Shown here in pieces: positions 30,607 to 41,385 of a stretch of DNA of 64,000 nucleotides. The translations under genes were made by a program, and so were the position numbers. The notes below the pieces were generated by a model. It was not told the origin of the DNA. It saw only the letters and a program-made list of their open reading frames with translations, and ran no database searches. Positions within the stretch are counted from its first letter, which is position 1; each line of letters starts with the position of its first letter. Source of the DNA: Dinochytrium kinnereticum (taxonomy: Eukaryota > Chytridiomycota > Chytridiomycetes > Chytridiales > Chytridiaceae); NCBI GenBank assembly GCA_027604005.1, contig JADGJT010000023.1:48422-112421 (forward strand), written 5' to 3'.

Positions 30607-32043
30607 ATGCCCCTCCCACCCTTGACATCGATAGGTAGCGCTGAAGGCAGGGTGCTGCGGAGGAGCAGTAATAAGAGCATGGAAGGAGATCAGTCACCGT
30701 CGACTGCAAGTGACATCCCAGACAGTGGACGAGTAGGTTCCCTTGCATCGGCAGGCGCCGCGTCGTCTGGAAGTCTTCGGAGGATGAATGGATCTGGTGA
30801 CATATCTCAGCTACCCAAAAGGTCAAGCGACATTTCCATGGGGCGAGCTGAGAGCCCTGTGCTGAGGGGTCTTGGCTCGTCCCACACATCCTTTGGAAGC
30901 TTAAAAACTTCGCTTCTAATGAAGGGGTTAACTGCAGATTCTTTGAATGGAAGATCAACTTTTCATGACGAGCGCGCCTCATCAAAACCACCGCAATTGT
31001 CGGGATCAACAGAGGGAGATGGCAGTCTATATCGTTCGGGAGGTTCACGCGATCTTTACGTACCAGATGATGAAGAAGAAGAGAAGAAAAGCGGTTTATC
31101 TTTAGACCGGTCGACTCCATTCTTAAGATCTAGAGAGGGGTCTCAAAGCATTCGCCAGCTAGGGATGTGCTCATCTTATAAGCTAACATCAAGATCTGGT
31201 GCAAGTTCACGAGAAGACAATTCAGTCTTATCATCTCCAACTCGTTCCCGGCAAGGATCGCTGAATGCATCAAGCTCCTCGGTCTCTAGGATCCGGCGAT
31301 CGAGCGCGTCTTTTGATCCATCTGATGATTTGAGTCTAAGAGAGGAACCCACCAACATCTCTCACCTGGAAGACATCCAACAAATGTCCCCCGCACCTGC
31401 ATTAAAGTCTCTCAGGAGAGCAAATACGCCAAGGGAATGCCTACCGGAGGACGGAGGACCGTTAACCACTGAGCCATTAAAAGATCTCTATGATGATGAT
31501 GGTGTTCGTCTCGGGCGGCGAAGCTCTATGAACAAGCAACCATCGGTGGCCGGTCTTCGGAGAAGCGACGCAAGAACAAGCATAATGGAGGAAGAACCTA
31601 ACCGTAGGAAATCAATGCAGTCGTTTAAAACTCGTGGATTACATGACTCTGATGTAAGGCAGGACCTATCATCAGATGCTAGCTATGAAATTCAACGTCA
31701 AAATCAAAGAGAACTTCGTAAGGACAATGCGGCACCTTTACAGCAAGAGACTCCGCTACCAATCAACAAGCCACCATCACATCCAGAGTTTCTGCCTCAT
31801 GCGCCAAAAGACCCACGCCCTCCAGCCAAAGCCAGAAGTGGTGGCCATATACGACGAGCAAGTATGCACGCCGGAGCCGAAGCTATGAAATCATTAGGAA
31901 CTAGTCGAGACATCCAGAGCGTTGAAGTTAGAAGCAGGCAGTGGTCTGAGCCTCCGCATGGGCTGTCGGATCGCCCAAACGATAACATTTCATATGAATT
32001 TGGAGATAAAGAAGAAGACTTTAGCAAATCAAAGAAAATATAG
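30607..32043 (+). CDS. Ser/Arg-rich disordered protein, unrecognised
   Basis: Single open frame of 478 residues with no predicted membrane segment and no recognised fold. It is rich in Ser, Arg and acidic residues, with many basophilic phosphorylation-like sites (RRSS, RRKS, RRAS, RSRQGS). Short imperfect repeats of the R-x-S / S-P kind suggest a regulated scaffold or cytoskeletal adaptor, but that is inference only. The frame is long, has consistent codon use and starts after an A-rich leader, which supports a real gene. No intron is needed, unusual beside its intron-rich neighbours. Confidence 0.7.
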   Translation: MPLPPLTSIGSAEGRVLRRSSNKSMEGDQSPSTASDIPDSGRVGSLASAGAASSGSLRRMNGSGDISQLPKRSSDISMGRAESPVLRGLGSSHTSFGSLKTSLLMKGLTADSLNGRSTFHDERASSKPPQLSGSTEGDGSLYRSGGSRDLYVPDDEEEEKKSGLSLDRSTPFLRSREGSQSIRQLGMCSSYKLTSRSGASSREDNSVLSSPTRSRQGSLNASSSSVSRIRRSSASFDPSDDLSLREEPTNISHLEDIQQMSPAPALKSLRRANTPRECLPEDGGPLTTEPLKDLYDDDGVRLGRRSSMNKQPSVAGLRRSDARTSIMEEEPNRRKSMQSFKTRGLHDSDVRQDLSSDASYEIQRQNQRELRKDNAAPLQQETPLPINKPPSHPEFLPHAPKDPRPPAKARSGGHIRRASMHAGAEAMKSLGTSRDIQSVEVRSRQWSEPPHGLSDRPNDNISYEFGDKEEDFSKSKKI

Positions 32044-32914
32044 CTCTGCAATTTGGCTTCGGTTCCCAGATATCGACACAAAGAGCTTGGGACGATTTCA
32101 TTATCCATATCTATATATGGGTACCACGGAGTTTTGCCTCGGTAGAAAGTCGATTCCTAAGAATATCTACGTACATCTGGACGGGGCTCTTGAGGTATTC
32201 TAAGATATGCCTTATTCCACTAGGTTCTTTTGATCGGTAGGTAAGGAAATCAAAAGAGATAGGAGGTAAGGCAATTCCTTCAAACAGCCGCTTTCCACGC
32301 CACATTTCATCTTCACCTATACTAATTTGAACTTGGACCATCAAGATGAAAAACTTAATTGGACCTTAAAGGGCTTCAGTCAAAAGCACAGCACTTTCAT
32401 TAGAAAGCGTTAGTCTTTGCATTTGTTTTATTTTTTGCAATGTCACTAATATACTCTTTCTTAATAGGCAGACGTTTATGTAAAAATATGAACTTGAGAA
32501 ACCTGAGAGATTTATCTGGACTTCTTCAAGATCTTACGTAACATCTGAACAAAGCGTAGCTCCGCTTCATGGACAATTTGGCACCGAAAGACTTTTGACA
32601 TGTAGAAGATTAGACAAAAATAGCAACGCACTGATTTCTCATATCATATGCATGTATATAAACGTTCATAAAACCAGATTGCAAGAGGGCTGCAATTTCA
32701 GCTGTTTGCATTTTAGTTCATCCCGAATTACATAGGTTTTACAGCCTGCTACCACGCACACAGAAATATTAAGTGTTTCCAGTTGACCAATCTGCGCATA
32801 GAGGCGAGTTTTATCTCAAACTTCGATAACCGCGCGTGACAACGGTGCAGCAGAATTCGCAATGGACTACAAGTTGTGGCTCACCTCTGATTACGAAAAA
32901 TTGAATCAGCCAAA
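32044..32914. other. AT-rich intergenic region
   Basis: 871 bp between the Ser-rich gene and the TBC gene. It is markedly AT-rich, with only short frames on either strand. It presumably holds a 3' UTR and a promoter; nothing else is recognised. Confidence 0.4.
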
Positions 32915-35284
32915 ATGAAAACTGTCGAACAACTTGACGCTGGTTGGAACGAGATATTCGGCGATGGCGCATCGCTCGACGAGCTCAAGCAACGTGGGAT
33001 ACGTGGGAAACTCTCGGACGAATCTCTGCGGAGCCTTTACTGGAAGGTTTTTAAACTCACCATATCATAAGCGTCATTGGGCTTACGCCCTTGCAGATTT
33101 ACTTGGAGTACTTGCCGAGCCTGGAAACAAATGCATGGCCTTCAGTATTGCAGAAAGAGAGGCAGGGATATGAAGACCTCAAGAAAAGGTTTGCGTTTGA
33201 TCCGTCCCGAGCGGCAGCGAAAGATTTGGGTGTGAACAACCCGTTGAGTTTGGATGAGGAGGTGGGGTGGGTTTTGAGTATCTTGGATATTCATTTGTCA
33301 CAATAGAGCCCATGGAGTCAGTACTTCAAAGATACGGAGCTTCTGAAGATTATTCAACAAGATGTGGAAAGAACGTATGTTCCTTGTCGTTAAGCTGGTG
33401 ATGACGTTATCTCTGTGCCAGTATGCCCGACCAGCCCTTCTTCCGCGAAGACCGAATTCAAGGAATCCTTACAAACATCTTGTTCGTATGGAGCAAGCTT
33501 AATCCAGACGTATCTTACCGGCAAGGCATGCATGAGATCCTAGCCCCCATTCTCTACGTGGTGGAAACGGATAAATTCGACGTGAGTCAAGGCGGAAGGT
33601 ACGCTTCTTCCAATTGGCCCTTTTGTGGTTAATAGGAAACATCTTAGGAAATCTGCATTGCAGGGCGATGTGTTTGACGATAAATACGTTGAGCATGACA
33701 CCGCTGTTTTGTTCTATAAGATCATGAGATCCGCAAAACCTTATTACGAAACTGGCAACGATTTTGAAGGTCGACCTGCTTCGAAAAATGGCAAGCAAGG
33801 AAAGTTTGGTGAATCGCAGGTTAGTGAGTTTAAACCCTTCACTTAAGCTAAGCATTTTGCCTTCAGGCTCGAACTCTCCCTATCGTGACCCACTGTAAAA
33901 AGATTCAGAATGATTTGCTTCGAGTGTTGGATGTAGAACTTTGTGATCATTTGAATAAGCTTGGGATTGAGCCCCAACTTTATGGATTGTAACTTTCTGA
34001 ATTGTTTTTGGATATTAAAATGTTTTAGGCGATGGCTTCGGCTACTTTTTGGTAGAGAGTTTGCGCTTCAGGAGGTTCTTATGTTATGGGATGGTCTCTT
34101 TGCGGACGATTCGAGCCTTGGTCTTGTCGATTGGGTCTGTGTGGCCTTGCTTATTTTCATGCGTCGCGATTGTAAGTCACACTTGATAATATTGTTCCCC
34201 CTTTTCTAATATAAATTGACGAATAGTGATTGGCGCTGACTTCTCGTCGGCATTGCATCGCCTTATGAAGTTCCCGCCTATGCAGTCCCTTAATACGACG
34301 ATCCCTGAATTCATCTCATCAGCAAAAGGCTGTCGAGATCGTTACGGACAAATTGCCCTAGCTTCTGCCAAGAATATCCAAATCGTCGACTCAGATCCAC
34401 TCATTCGAACCGCGACCTCTCGACAGATTTCATCCACGTCCATCGCGTCCACATCTAGTGTTGAAAAATCTCCATCGATGGCTGAAGCTTCTTCGGACCC
34501 TTACGCCGCAAAGGTGGCGCTGCTTGAGTCTAGAGTTGCGACGCAGTGGCGTGAAGCCCTCAAAATTAAGGAGAGGGATAGGGTACTGAATAAGAAGGTG
34601 GAGAGCTCGCTGGCGATTATTAGGGATATATTGTCCTGTTTACAAAACGATGGGACTATCAATGATTCTCATGCGCCTGAACTTGAGGGCGTTATTGATG
34701 AGCTTATCGCCGTCGCGTCGGAACTTTCACAACGCGAGAAACCGAATACGGGTTGGTCGAACCAGTCTACGAAAGCTGGTGAAAAGCCTTCTCCGGAACC
34801 ATCAACGATGGATCCACTATCCGGATCGACTTCACCCAAACCGCCAGCAAATGTCGATCCTACTTCCACCCAAATCTCGTCTAAACCTGCTCCCGTTATC
34901 CCAAGACCTACCCCAAACCTCCAACGAGCAAGATCGGACGCAGACCGTGCCGCGGCCGCATCCTTCCTGAATTCAGCGTCCTCATCGGCATCTCAGCCTG
35001 CTCGACCTCCGATTTTGGCGGTTCCCGATGTGGATATAAGTGCGACGGTTCGAGCTGCTACAGGGACTGTGAGGAACTTTTTTTCAGAGATTTCGACGGC
35101 GGTTATGGCAGGAAATCAGGTGGTTGGAAGTTCGGGGGGGGTCAAGGCGTCTAGTGGGGCGGAAGGTGCTGGGTATGAGTATTCGACGGGCCAGGTGGGC
35201 GGTGGAAGGCGGGCGTTTCCGCCTGCGCCGCCGAGTGGGAGTAAGAGTTCTGTTTTGGATCCCCTTGGAAATGGTTCGAGATGA
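32915..35284 (+). CDS. TBC-domain Rab GTPase-activating protein (TBC1D5-like)
   Basis: RabGAP of the TBC1D5 type; in animals TBC1D5 acts on Rab7 and works with retromer at endosomes. Exons 32915-33046, 33097-33261, 33307-33374, 33422-33581, 33664-33819, 33867-33988, 34029-34171, 34227-35284 give 667 residues. TBC landmarks: RSLYWKIYLEYLPS, then PWSQYFKDTELLKIIQQDVERT with the Arg finger, LFVWSKLNPDVSYRQGMHE with the Gln finger, and GLRWLRLLFGREFALQEVLM. The arrangement, including APILYVVE after the Gln finger and KKIQNDLLRVLD, resembles TBC1D5 more than other TBC classes. The C-terminal 250 residues are Ser/Pro-rich and probably disordered. Confidence 0.9.
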
Positions 35285-35661
35285 TTTGTGATGTTTTTTA
35301 AAAATGGTTTTCTTTCTTTTTATCTGTGTATGTGGTGTTTTGCCTTTCTTTAAACACTGATGTACATTTTATTTATGTGTTATGTAAATACAGAAATATC
35401 CTTACAATAATTTCTACCTTAATTTCTCGTGGTTTTTTTTTTTTCTTAAAAAAAAAAAAACAAAAAAAACGCCCTTCCATCCAACTACATTAAAAACACC
35501 GCTCCTCAATATTTTTCCTCGGACTACTATAAATGTTTTAATTTTAATTGCAGAGATACGGGAAGGTAATATCAGAACGTCCCATTATTTTGCAGAAGAG
35601 CAGCAAGACGATTATGTCTAGCAATAACAACCTATATTTTTTCAAATCATCTGTACATAAA
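35285..35661. other. Convergent 3' region
   Basis: 377 bp between two converging stop codons. It contains a long T-run followed directly by an A-run at about 35432-35468, which could form a hairpin or mark poly(A) sites on both strands. No coding sequence was seen. Confidence 0.45.
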
Positions 35662-38241
35662 TCAATGCCCCTTCTCGTTGATCGTCAAAAACCGGTCAGC
35701 GGTCGACTTCTTTCCCTTTGAGGACTCAAACTTTTTCGCTTTGGATTCGTAAGTACGCTCGGTGTGGGATGGGAGAAGCTCGGATTTTGAGTTGTGAACG
35801 TTTTCTCTTAGGCTTAGATGACTGCCTTGCATGTTTTCCGTGCTTTTGGCTTTCATTTTCATGAGGCTGATCGAGGGTGAGATTTATTGGGGGATAAGAT
35901 GGTTAAGTTGGAGAAATAAGGACAATAAGAGCAACAAGGAAAAGGAGGTTAAAGGTAAGAAACGATAAGGGGGAGGAAACTCAACTGAATCTGCATAGCA
36001 TTCGCAGCTGCCCTCTCCTGCTCCTCAGTGGGCATATCAGCAAGCGTAAAACTTCTTTCCCGCTCCATATTTCTCAACTTCTCTAAATGCTTTCCACACC
36101 CAATCGTGAAGCTATGCTTTTCTCCAAGCTGCTTCTTATATGAAGAATAATATGATTCGATGACTGGGATCACATCTACAATCAGATCTTGATGAAGTGG
36201 ACGAGGGAGCTCATTTGCCATACGGATATTCATGGCTTCGGCGGTTTCATGGACGTGGGACTTTTCGACTTTTTTCTGGCGCATAGAACGGGCCCATTTT
36301 TTGAGGCCGATAACCATTTGGAGGGTGGCGGAGTCTTTTAGTTTTGTTTTAGGGTGGAAGGAAGACGTGAAAAAAAATAATGGTTAATTTAAAATGAGGT
36401 TTAGTAAGAGAAATGGGGCTGATCGATTAGAGGAATAGGTCGAATAAAATATACCTAGTTCGGTCTAAGAAAATGATGCGAAAAAACGAGGAACACGTTA
36501 GATTTAGCAAAAAATATTAATAAATAACAGAATACACTCACAGCCAATGTTGGATCCTCCCCCACTTTCTTTAAATCAGCAGCAAGCTGCACAACCCTAC
36601 CAAAAGACTTGATCTCTGCCGGCTTATCCGTTGCATTCGTCTTTCTCAAACGTCCAAGCACTTCAATATATTTTGAGGCGGTAGAGTTCGTCCTCGCCAT
36701 CGTAGGCAACTTCGGAATCTGCACAACAGAGGGATTCCTGGCATTCCGATCAAACGAGGGATTCCTTGATCTATCCTGAGGGGCAACCCTTAACTCCACT
36801 TCCGTCATCACATCCGGATAAGGTTCATCAACGTCCACATCAATGTCAGCCGTTCGATCTCCTCCATCGACATCGTCGTCGTTATAAGAGCTCGCGACGA
36901 CAATTTCCCCGGATTTGGTGGTGGAGAACCCTTGAATTTTCATTAGGTCGGAGCGGGATGGGGAGGATGGGATGACCATTGCTGGGGCGTTGATGAAGGA
37001 GGCACCAGAACCTCTACGACGAGCTGTTGGGTTTGTTTCTGGGGTGGCGACGTGACCGCCTATCGAGAGGGCGCCGATGGATCTAGACGGTTTGAGGGTC
37101 TGTGAAATAGATTGGTTGCCGGCTCCTAGTGTGTCGACTTTCAGGCCTGATGGGGATTTGGGTATGGGAATTGACAGAGATGGTCGTCGGCTGCGGTTTG
37201 GGCCCGACCCGGTGATTTGAGGGAGATCGTTTGTGGATTTAGCCGCGAACTTTTCTGCATCGCGTCTGGATATTTCTAAGGCGCTTCGTGACGCGGTTCC
37301 ACTTAAATCGTGAGCACTCACAGGCCCAAAGCCTAGTCCACCGACCACCGAGCCTTTTCGCTGAACTGCGGCGAGTTCCCAGTGACTTGATTGCTTTTGA
37401 AGAGGTTCATGGGACTGTGCAGAGGTGGTGGATGAATTATCGTCTTCTGGTTCCTCTTTTAAAGCTATGGCGGGAACCGCGTTGGATGGGGCCAAAGGCG
37501 ACTTGGATGCGGTGGGTGGTTTGCTTTCTTCAGGTACAAGTATATCGAGGCGGGATTGCGGAACGACTTCGGTTTTTGATGCGGAATCCACTTTTTCGGT
37601 TGACTGTTCTGTTTCGCCGTCTTTTTCACCTTCGTCGTCTTCCGCGTCCTCATAGATTGAATTGACGTATTTTTTTGGTAGTAATGACGCTGCGGATGTT
37701 TTTGGTAAAGCCCCGGCAGACGATTCACCTTCAGGTCGGTCGGCAGGAGGTCTAAATCCTCTCATGAGTTCCATAGCACCCAAACTCATTCTTCGAAGAA
37801 ACGTTTTAGGAGGTTGAAAAGATGGTTCAGCTGTTCCCTCATTCAAACTCGATTTACTCCCAGTCAAGCTCAAATGAGAAGATTTGGCTGCAGTATTGGC
37901 TCCATGTTGATCTAGGATGAAGGAGGGGGCAGAGGACGGAGTGATTTTGTCCATATCGTAAGTGGTGTTTACTTTCGATATGATGTCTTGGAACCCGATG
38001 TCTGAGGCGATGGAGGTTCGCCGCCGTGACCTTGGGGCTTGAATATGTTTTGTCTCTGCGGAATAGAGAGAGGTTAGAGAAAGGTGGATGCGGAGAAGTA
38101 GTAACCTCTGACTTCGTCCTCAATGAGCACGATGGCTCTCCTCACGCCCAGCTTGTTGAGCACCAGCTGCATAGCGGCGTTCGTCTGCGCAGGGATGATC
38201 TCTGCGGCCATGAAGCCATCGGCACTTGGCGCCCCTCGCAT
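35662..38241 (-). CDS. Unrecognised 737-residue protein with a 10-nt microexon
   Basis: Minus-strand exons 38241-38106, 38055-36542, 36464-36455, 36334-35986, 35866-35662. The N-terminus (MRGAPSADGFMAAEIIPAQ... LNKLGVRRAIVLIEDEVRE) looks folded. A Ser/Pro/acidic disordered stretch of about 430 residues follows. The C-terminal 200 residues look helical (TLQMVIGLKKWARSMRQKK, LIVDVIPVIESYYSSYKKQL, EEQERAAANAMQI) and end in a Lys/Ser-rich tail. The 10-nt exon keeps the frame exactly between phases 0 and 1 and yields TLATELDSATLQM. No family is recognised. It is divergent from NAA40. Confidence 0.68.
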
Positions 38242-38548
38242 GGCCGCCTGAATCAGAGGATGGGTGGGTTGATGGTTGAGGGATTGCCAGAATTCTTATC
38301 TTGATTTGTCAGTTACACTTTACCCATCCATGCACATCCATTGAGGACAGTGCGAAGGAGGTGGACCCATCTCCCCAGCATTGCTGGATGGGTCGAGGTA
38401 ATGCGCGATGGCAGCTCTCACCCGACGAGGATGATCGATAAATGGATGATGTGGCTGGCAGTTTGAATTATATAAACCAGTTTTGCGCCTGTAGTGTTTC
38501 AATTCTGTGCGAGCATTTCTGCCTGTTTTTTCGCGCTGGAATCCAAGA
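38242..38548. promoter_or_regulatory. Divergent promoter region, unknown gene and NAA40
   Basis: 307 bp between the two divergent start codons. A TATATAAA string at about 38470-38477 lies some 75 bp upstream of the NAA40 ATG and is a plausible TATA element for that gene. Confidence 0.45.
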
Positions 38549-39509
38549 ATGACAAACTTGAAGAAGACCCCTGCAACAGAGCTGGTCTCACTTGCATGCC
38601 AGGTGAACGAGCACTTGACGCTGAACGCTCAAGCTGACAGATGCCTGGACGCTTTCATTGCTTCAAAAACAATTAGGAGCCTGCGGAAAGACTTTACGCA
38701 ACCATCCATCCCGATCTTCAGGCATGCAAGGATTCAAATGCAGTTTGCATGGATGGGCTTCCTAATCTGAAGACCTTTCCCCAGTCGGGGTGCAGGGCTG
38801 TTTTTAAACTCTACGCTTTCAAAGATCTTCCAAACGACTTATTCGAATGGGCTTTTGAACTTGTGAAAAGCAATCTCTACGATCAGTGCTGTTCAATTGA
38901 CATATACTTGAAGCTAAACAGAATAGTTATGTTGCTGCTCAGGACACGGGATGGACCGATCGCAGAAAGAAAAAGGAGATGAGCGAAGAAGATGGGAGAT
39001 ATCTGATTGCTCACAATCCAGACACCAACAGGCCTGTTGGATTCATCTACTTCCAGTTTCTTGCAGAAGAGTCTTATGATGACGAAGATGCTCAGCACGG
39101 TGATGCTCCAGTTGTGTATTGGTACGTTACATACGTCCGGATCCTCGTCTTTAACACGAAAGTTTTAAGTTTGGAACTTCAAATAGAGCCCGCTTGGCAA
39201 GGAAAAGGCCTTGGGTCCGTTATGCTTCAAGCCATAGAAACGCTAGGATCGCATCATAAAATGGCCAAGGCCATGCTCACTGCCTTCAAATCGAACGAGC
39301 AGGCACTTTCTTTTTATTCTAAGCGAGGGTAGGCATATTTCCAGTTGTTATCTGGGTATTGGGAATAACGCTTTCGTTGGAGCAGATACACGCCTGACAA
39401 GATATCGCCCAGTGTTGCCTTACCTGGACGCCGGGGTCAGAGATATTCGTACGAGATACTGATGAAGCGGCTGCCATCTTCTCCGGCGACTTCAGCGGCC
39501 CCATCATAA
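38549..39509 (+). CDS. NAA40: N-alpha-acetyltransferase 40 (NatD, histone H4/H2A)
   Basis: GNAT-fold enzyme that acetylates the N-terminal Ser of histones H4 and H2A. Exons 38549-38742, 38796-38885, 38927-39121, 39170-39328, 39386-39509 give 253 residues. Family landmarks: FKDLPNDLFEWAFELVKSNLYD, GWTDRRKKKEMSEEDGRYLI, PVGFIYFQF, the GNAT motif A LELQIEPAWQGKGLGSVML (acetyl-CoA loop Q-G-K-G-L-G), MAKAMLTAFKSN and the terminal YSYEILMKR. The first two introns were placed where frame and the NatD alignment agree. Its stop lies 162 bp before the complex I gene on the same strand. Confidence 0.93.
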
Positions 39510-39671
39510 TAATTAGAAAAGATAACCAGCATAGAATAGCGAGTGGCCAGATGCCTTCTATTTTTACATCTGAGATCGGATTTCCATAGCCGAAGACAGA
39601 AGGAAATATTAGAATTATGAAATCGCACACAGCGTTCAGATATTTGATCTGAATTCCACACGTTGCCCATT

Positions 39672-41178
39672 ATGCTGTCGTCAAAGGCCCTCCTGAGGGG
39701 CAGCACCCCGCTCGCAACCTCATCTGCCAAGATGGCATCCAGATCATGCTCTGCCGGCCTCGCTACTCTGGCTCCAGATGCGCCCACCAAGAAATACGGC
39801 AACATGAAAGACAGCGACAGGATCTTCACCAACCTCTACGGTCGCCATGACTTCAGGTTATCAGGGGCGATGAAGAGAGGAGACTGGTACAAGACCAAGG
39901 AGATTTTACTAAAAGGACATGATTGGATTATCAATGAAGTCAAGACGTCAGGGCTTCGCGGACGTGGTGGGGCTGGATTCCCCTCTGGGCTTAAATGGAG
40001 TTTTATGAACAAACCTGGAGGCCCGGATGGACGGCCGAGATACTTAGTGATTAACGCTGATGAAGGAGAGCCTGGAACTTGCAAGGACCGAGAAATCATG
40101 AGACATGATCCTCATAAACTGATTGAGGGATGCCTTGTCGCTGGACGAGCAATGAATGCCAACGCTGCCTACATTTACATACGTGGCGAGTTTTACAATG
40201 AAGCCTCCAACCTCCAGGAAGCTATTAACGAATGTTACAAGTCCGGGCTTATCGGAAAGAATGCTTGTGGATCGGGTTACGACTTTGACGTGTATGTTCA
40301 CAGAGGGGCTGGTGCTTATATTTGTGGTGAGGAGACTGCGCTCATCGAGTCTTTGGAGGGGAAGCAGGGGAAGCCAAGGTTGAAGCCCCCGTTTCCCGCT
40401 GATGTGGGTTTGTTTGGATGCCCAACCACGGTCGCGAATGTTGAGACAGTCGCAGTCGCACCTACTATTTGTCGACGCGGTGGAGACTGGTTCGCCTCAT
40501 TCGGGCGCCCCAAGAACACTGGTACCAAGCTGTATTGCATTTCGGGACACGTTAACAACCCTTGCGTCGTTGAAGAAGAAATGTCGATTTCTCTTCGCGA
40601 GCTTCTTGAGAAGCACGCAGGAGGTGTTCGTGGTGGTTGGGATAACCTACTTGGGGTTATTCCGGGTGGTTCCTCTGTTCCGGTCCTACCCAAACATATA
40701 TGTGATGACGTTTTGATGGACTTTGACGCTCTTCGGGATGTGCAGTCTGGTCTGGGGACGGCTGGAATCATTGTGATGGACAAGAGCACGGATATTGTTC
40801 AGGCTATTTCAAGGCTTTCTGCATTTTATAAGCATGAGAGTTGCGGACAGTGCACTCCTTGCCGCGAAGGGACAGGGTGGATGGCCAACATCATGAGTCG
40901 GTTTGAGACGGGGAATGCGAAGTATGCTGAGATTGATATGATTGAGGAGCTTAGCCGACAGATTGAAGGGCATACCATTTGTGCTTTGGTGAGCCTCCAA
41001 TTCTTTTTCCTCTGAATCGTCCGTCCCTAATAATTTCCGTTTTTCTCCCATTGTTCTGAAGGGTGATGCTGCCGCCTGGCCCGTTCAAGGTCTCATCCGC
41101 CACTTCAGACCCGAAATTGAGAAAAAGATTGCAAACTTCCGCAAGTACCAAGGATCGCAAGCCGCCGCCTCAATCTGA
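39672..41178 (+). CDS. NDUFV1: Mitochondrial complex I 51-kDa (flavoprotein 1) subunit
   Basis: NADH- and FMN-binding subunit of respiratory complex I. Exons 39672-40988 and 41062-41178 encode 477 residues. The first 30 or so residues form a Ser/Arg/Ala-rich mitochondrial presequence. The NADH-binding Gly-rich loop is [18 protein letters not shown] and the FMN site includes [18 protein letters not shown]. The [4Fe-4S] N3 ligands are [12 protein letters not shown] with the distal Cys in HTICALGD, where the single intron falls. Finding complex I means the organism keeps a type-I respiratory chain. Confidence 0.97.
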
Positions 41179-41385
41179 TCCATTTTCAGGACTCGTTGAA
41201 ACATCAACGCACACAACCATCATTTGTTTAGCGGCACGTCAAATGTCAGACGATACCGTTCTTTCTTTGGCTGTTTGCGATATCACACTTCCTCATCCTA
41301 TGATTATTTTGTCCTCGTATTGAGAAAAAAAATAAATAAAACAAGTTCAGAGTCGTTTCGTGCAACTCAAAGTACACAGTTTGCG

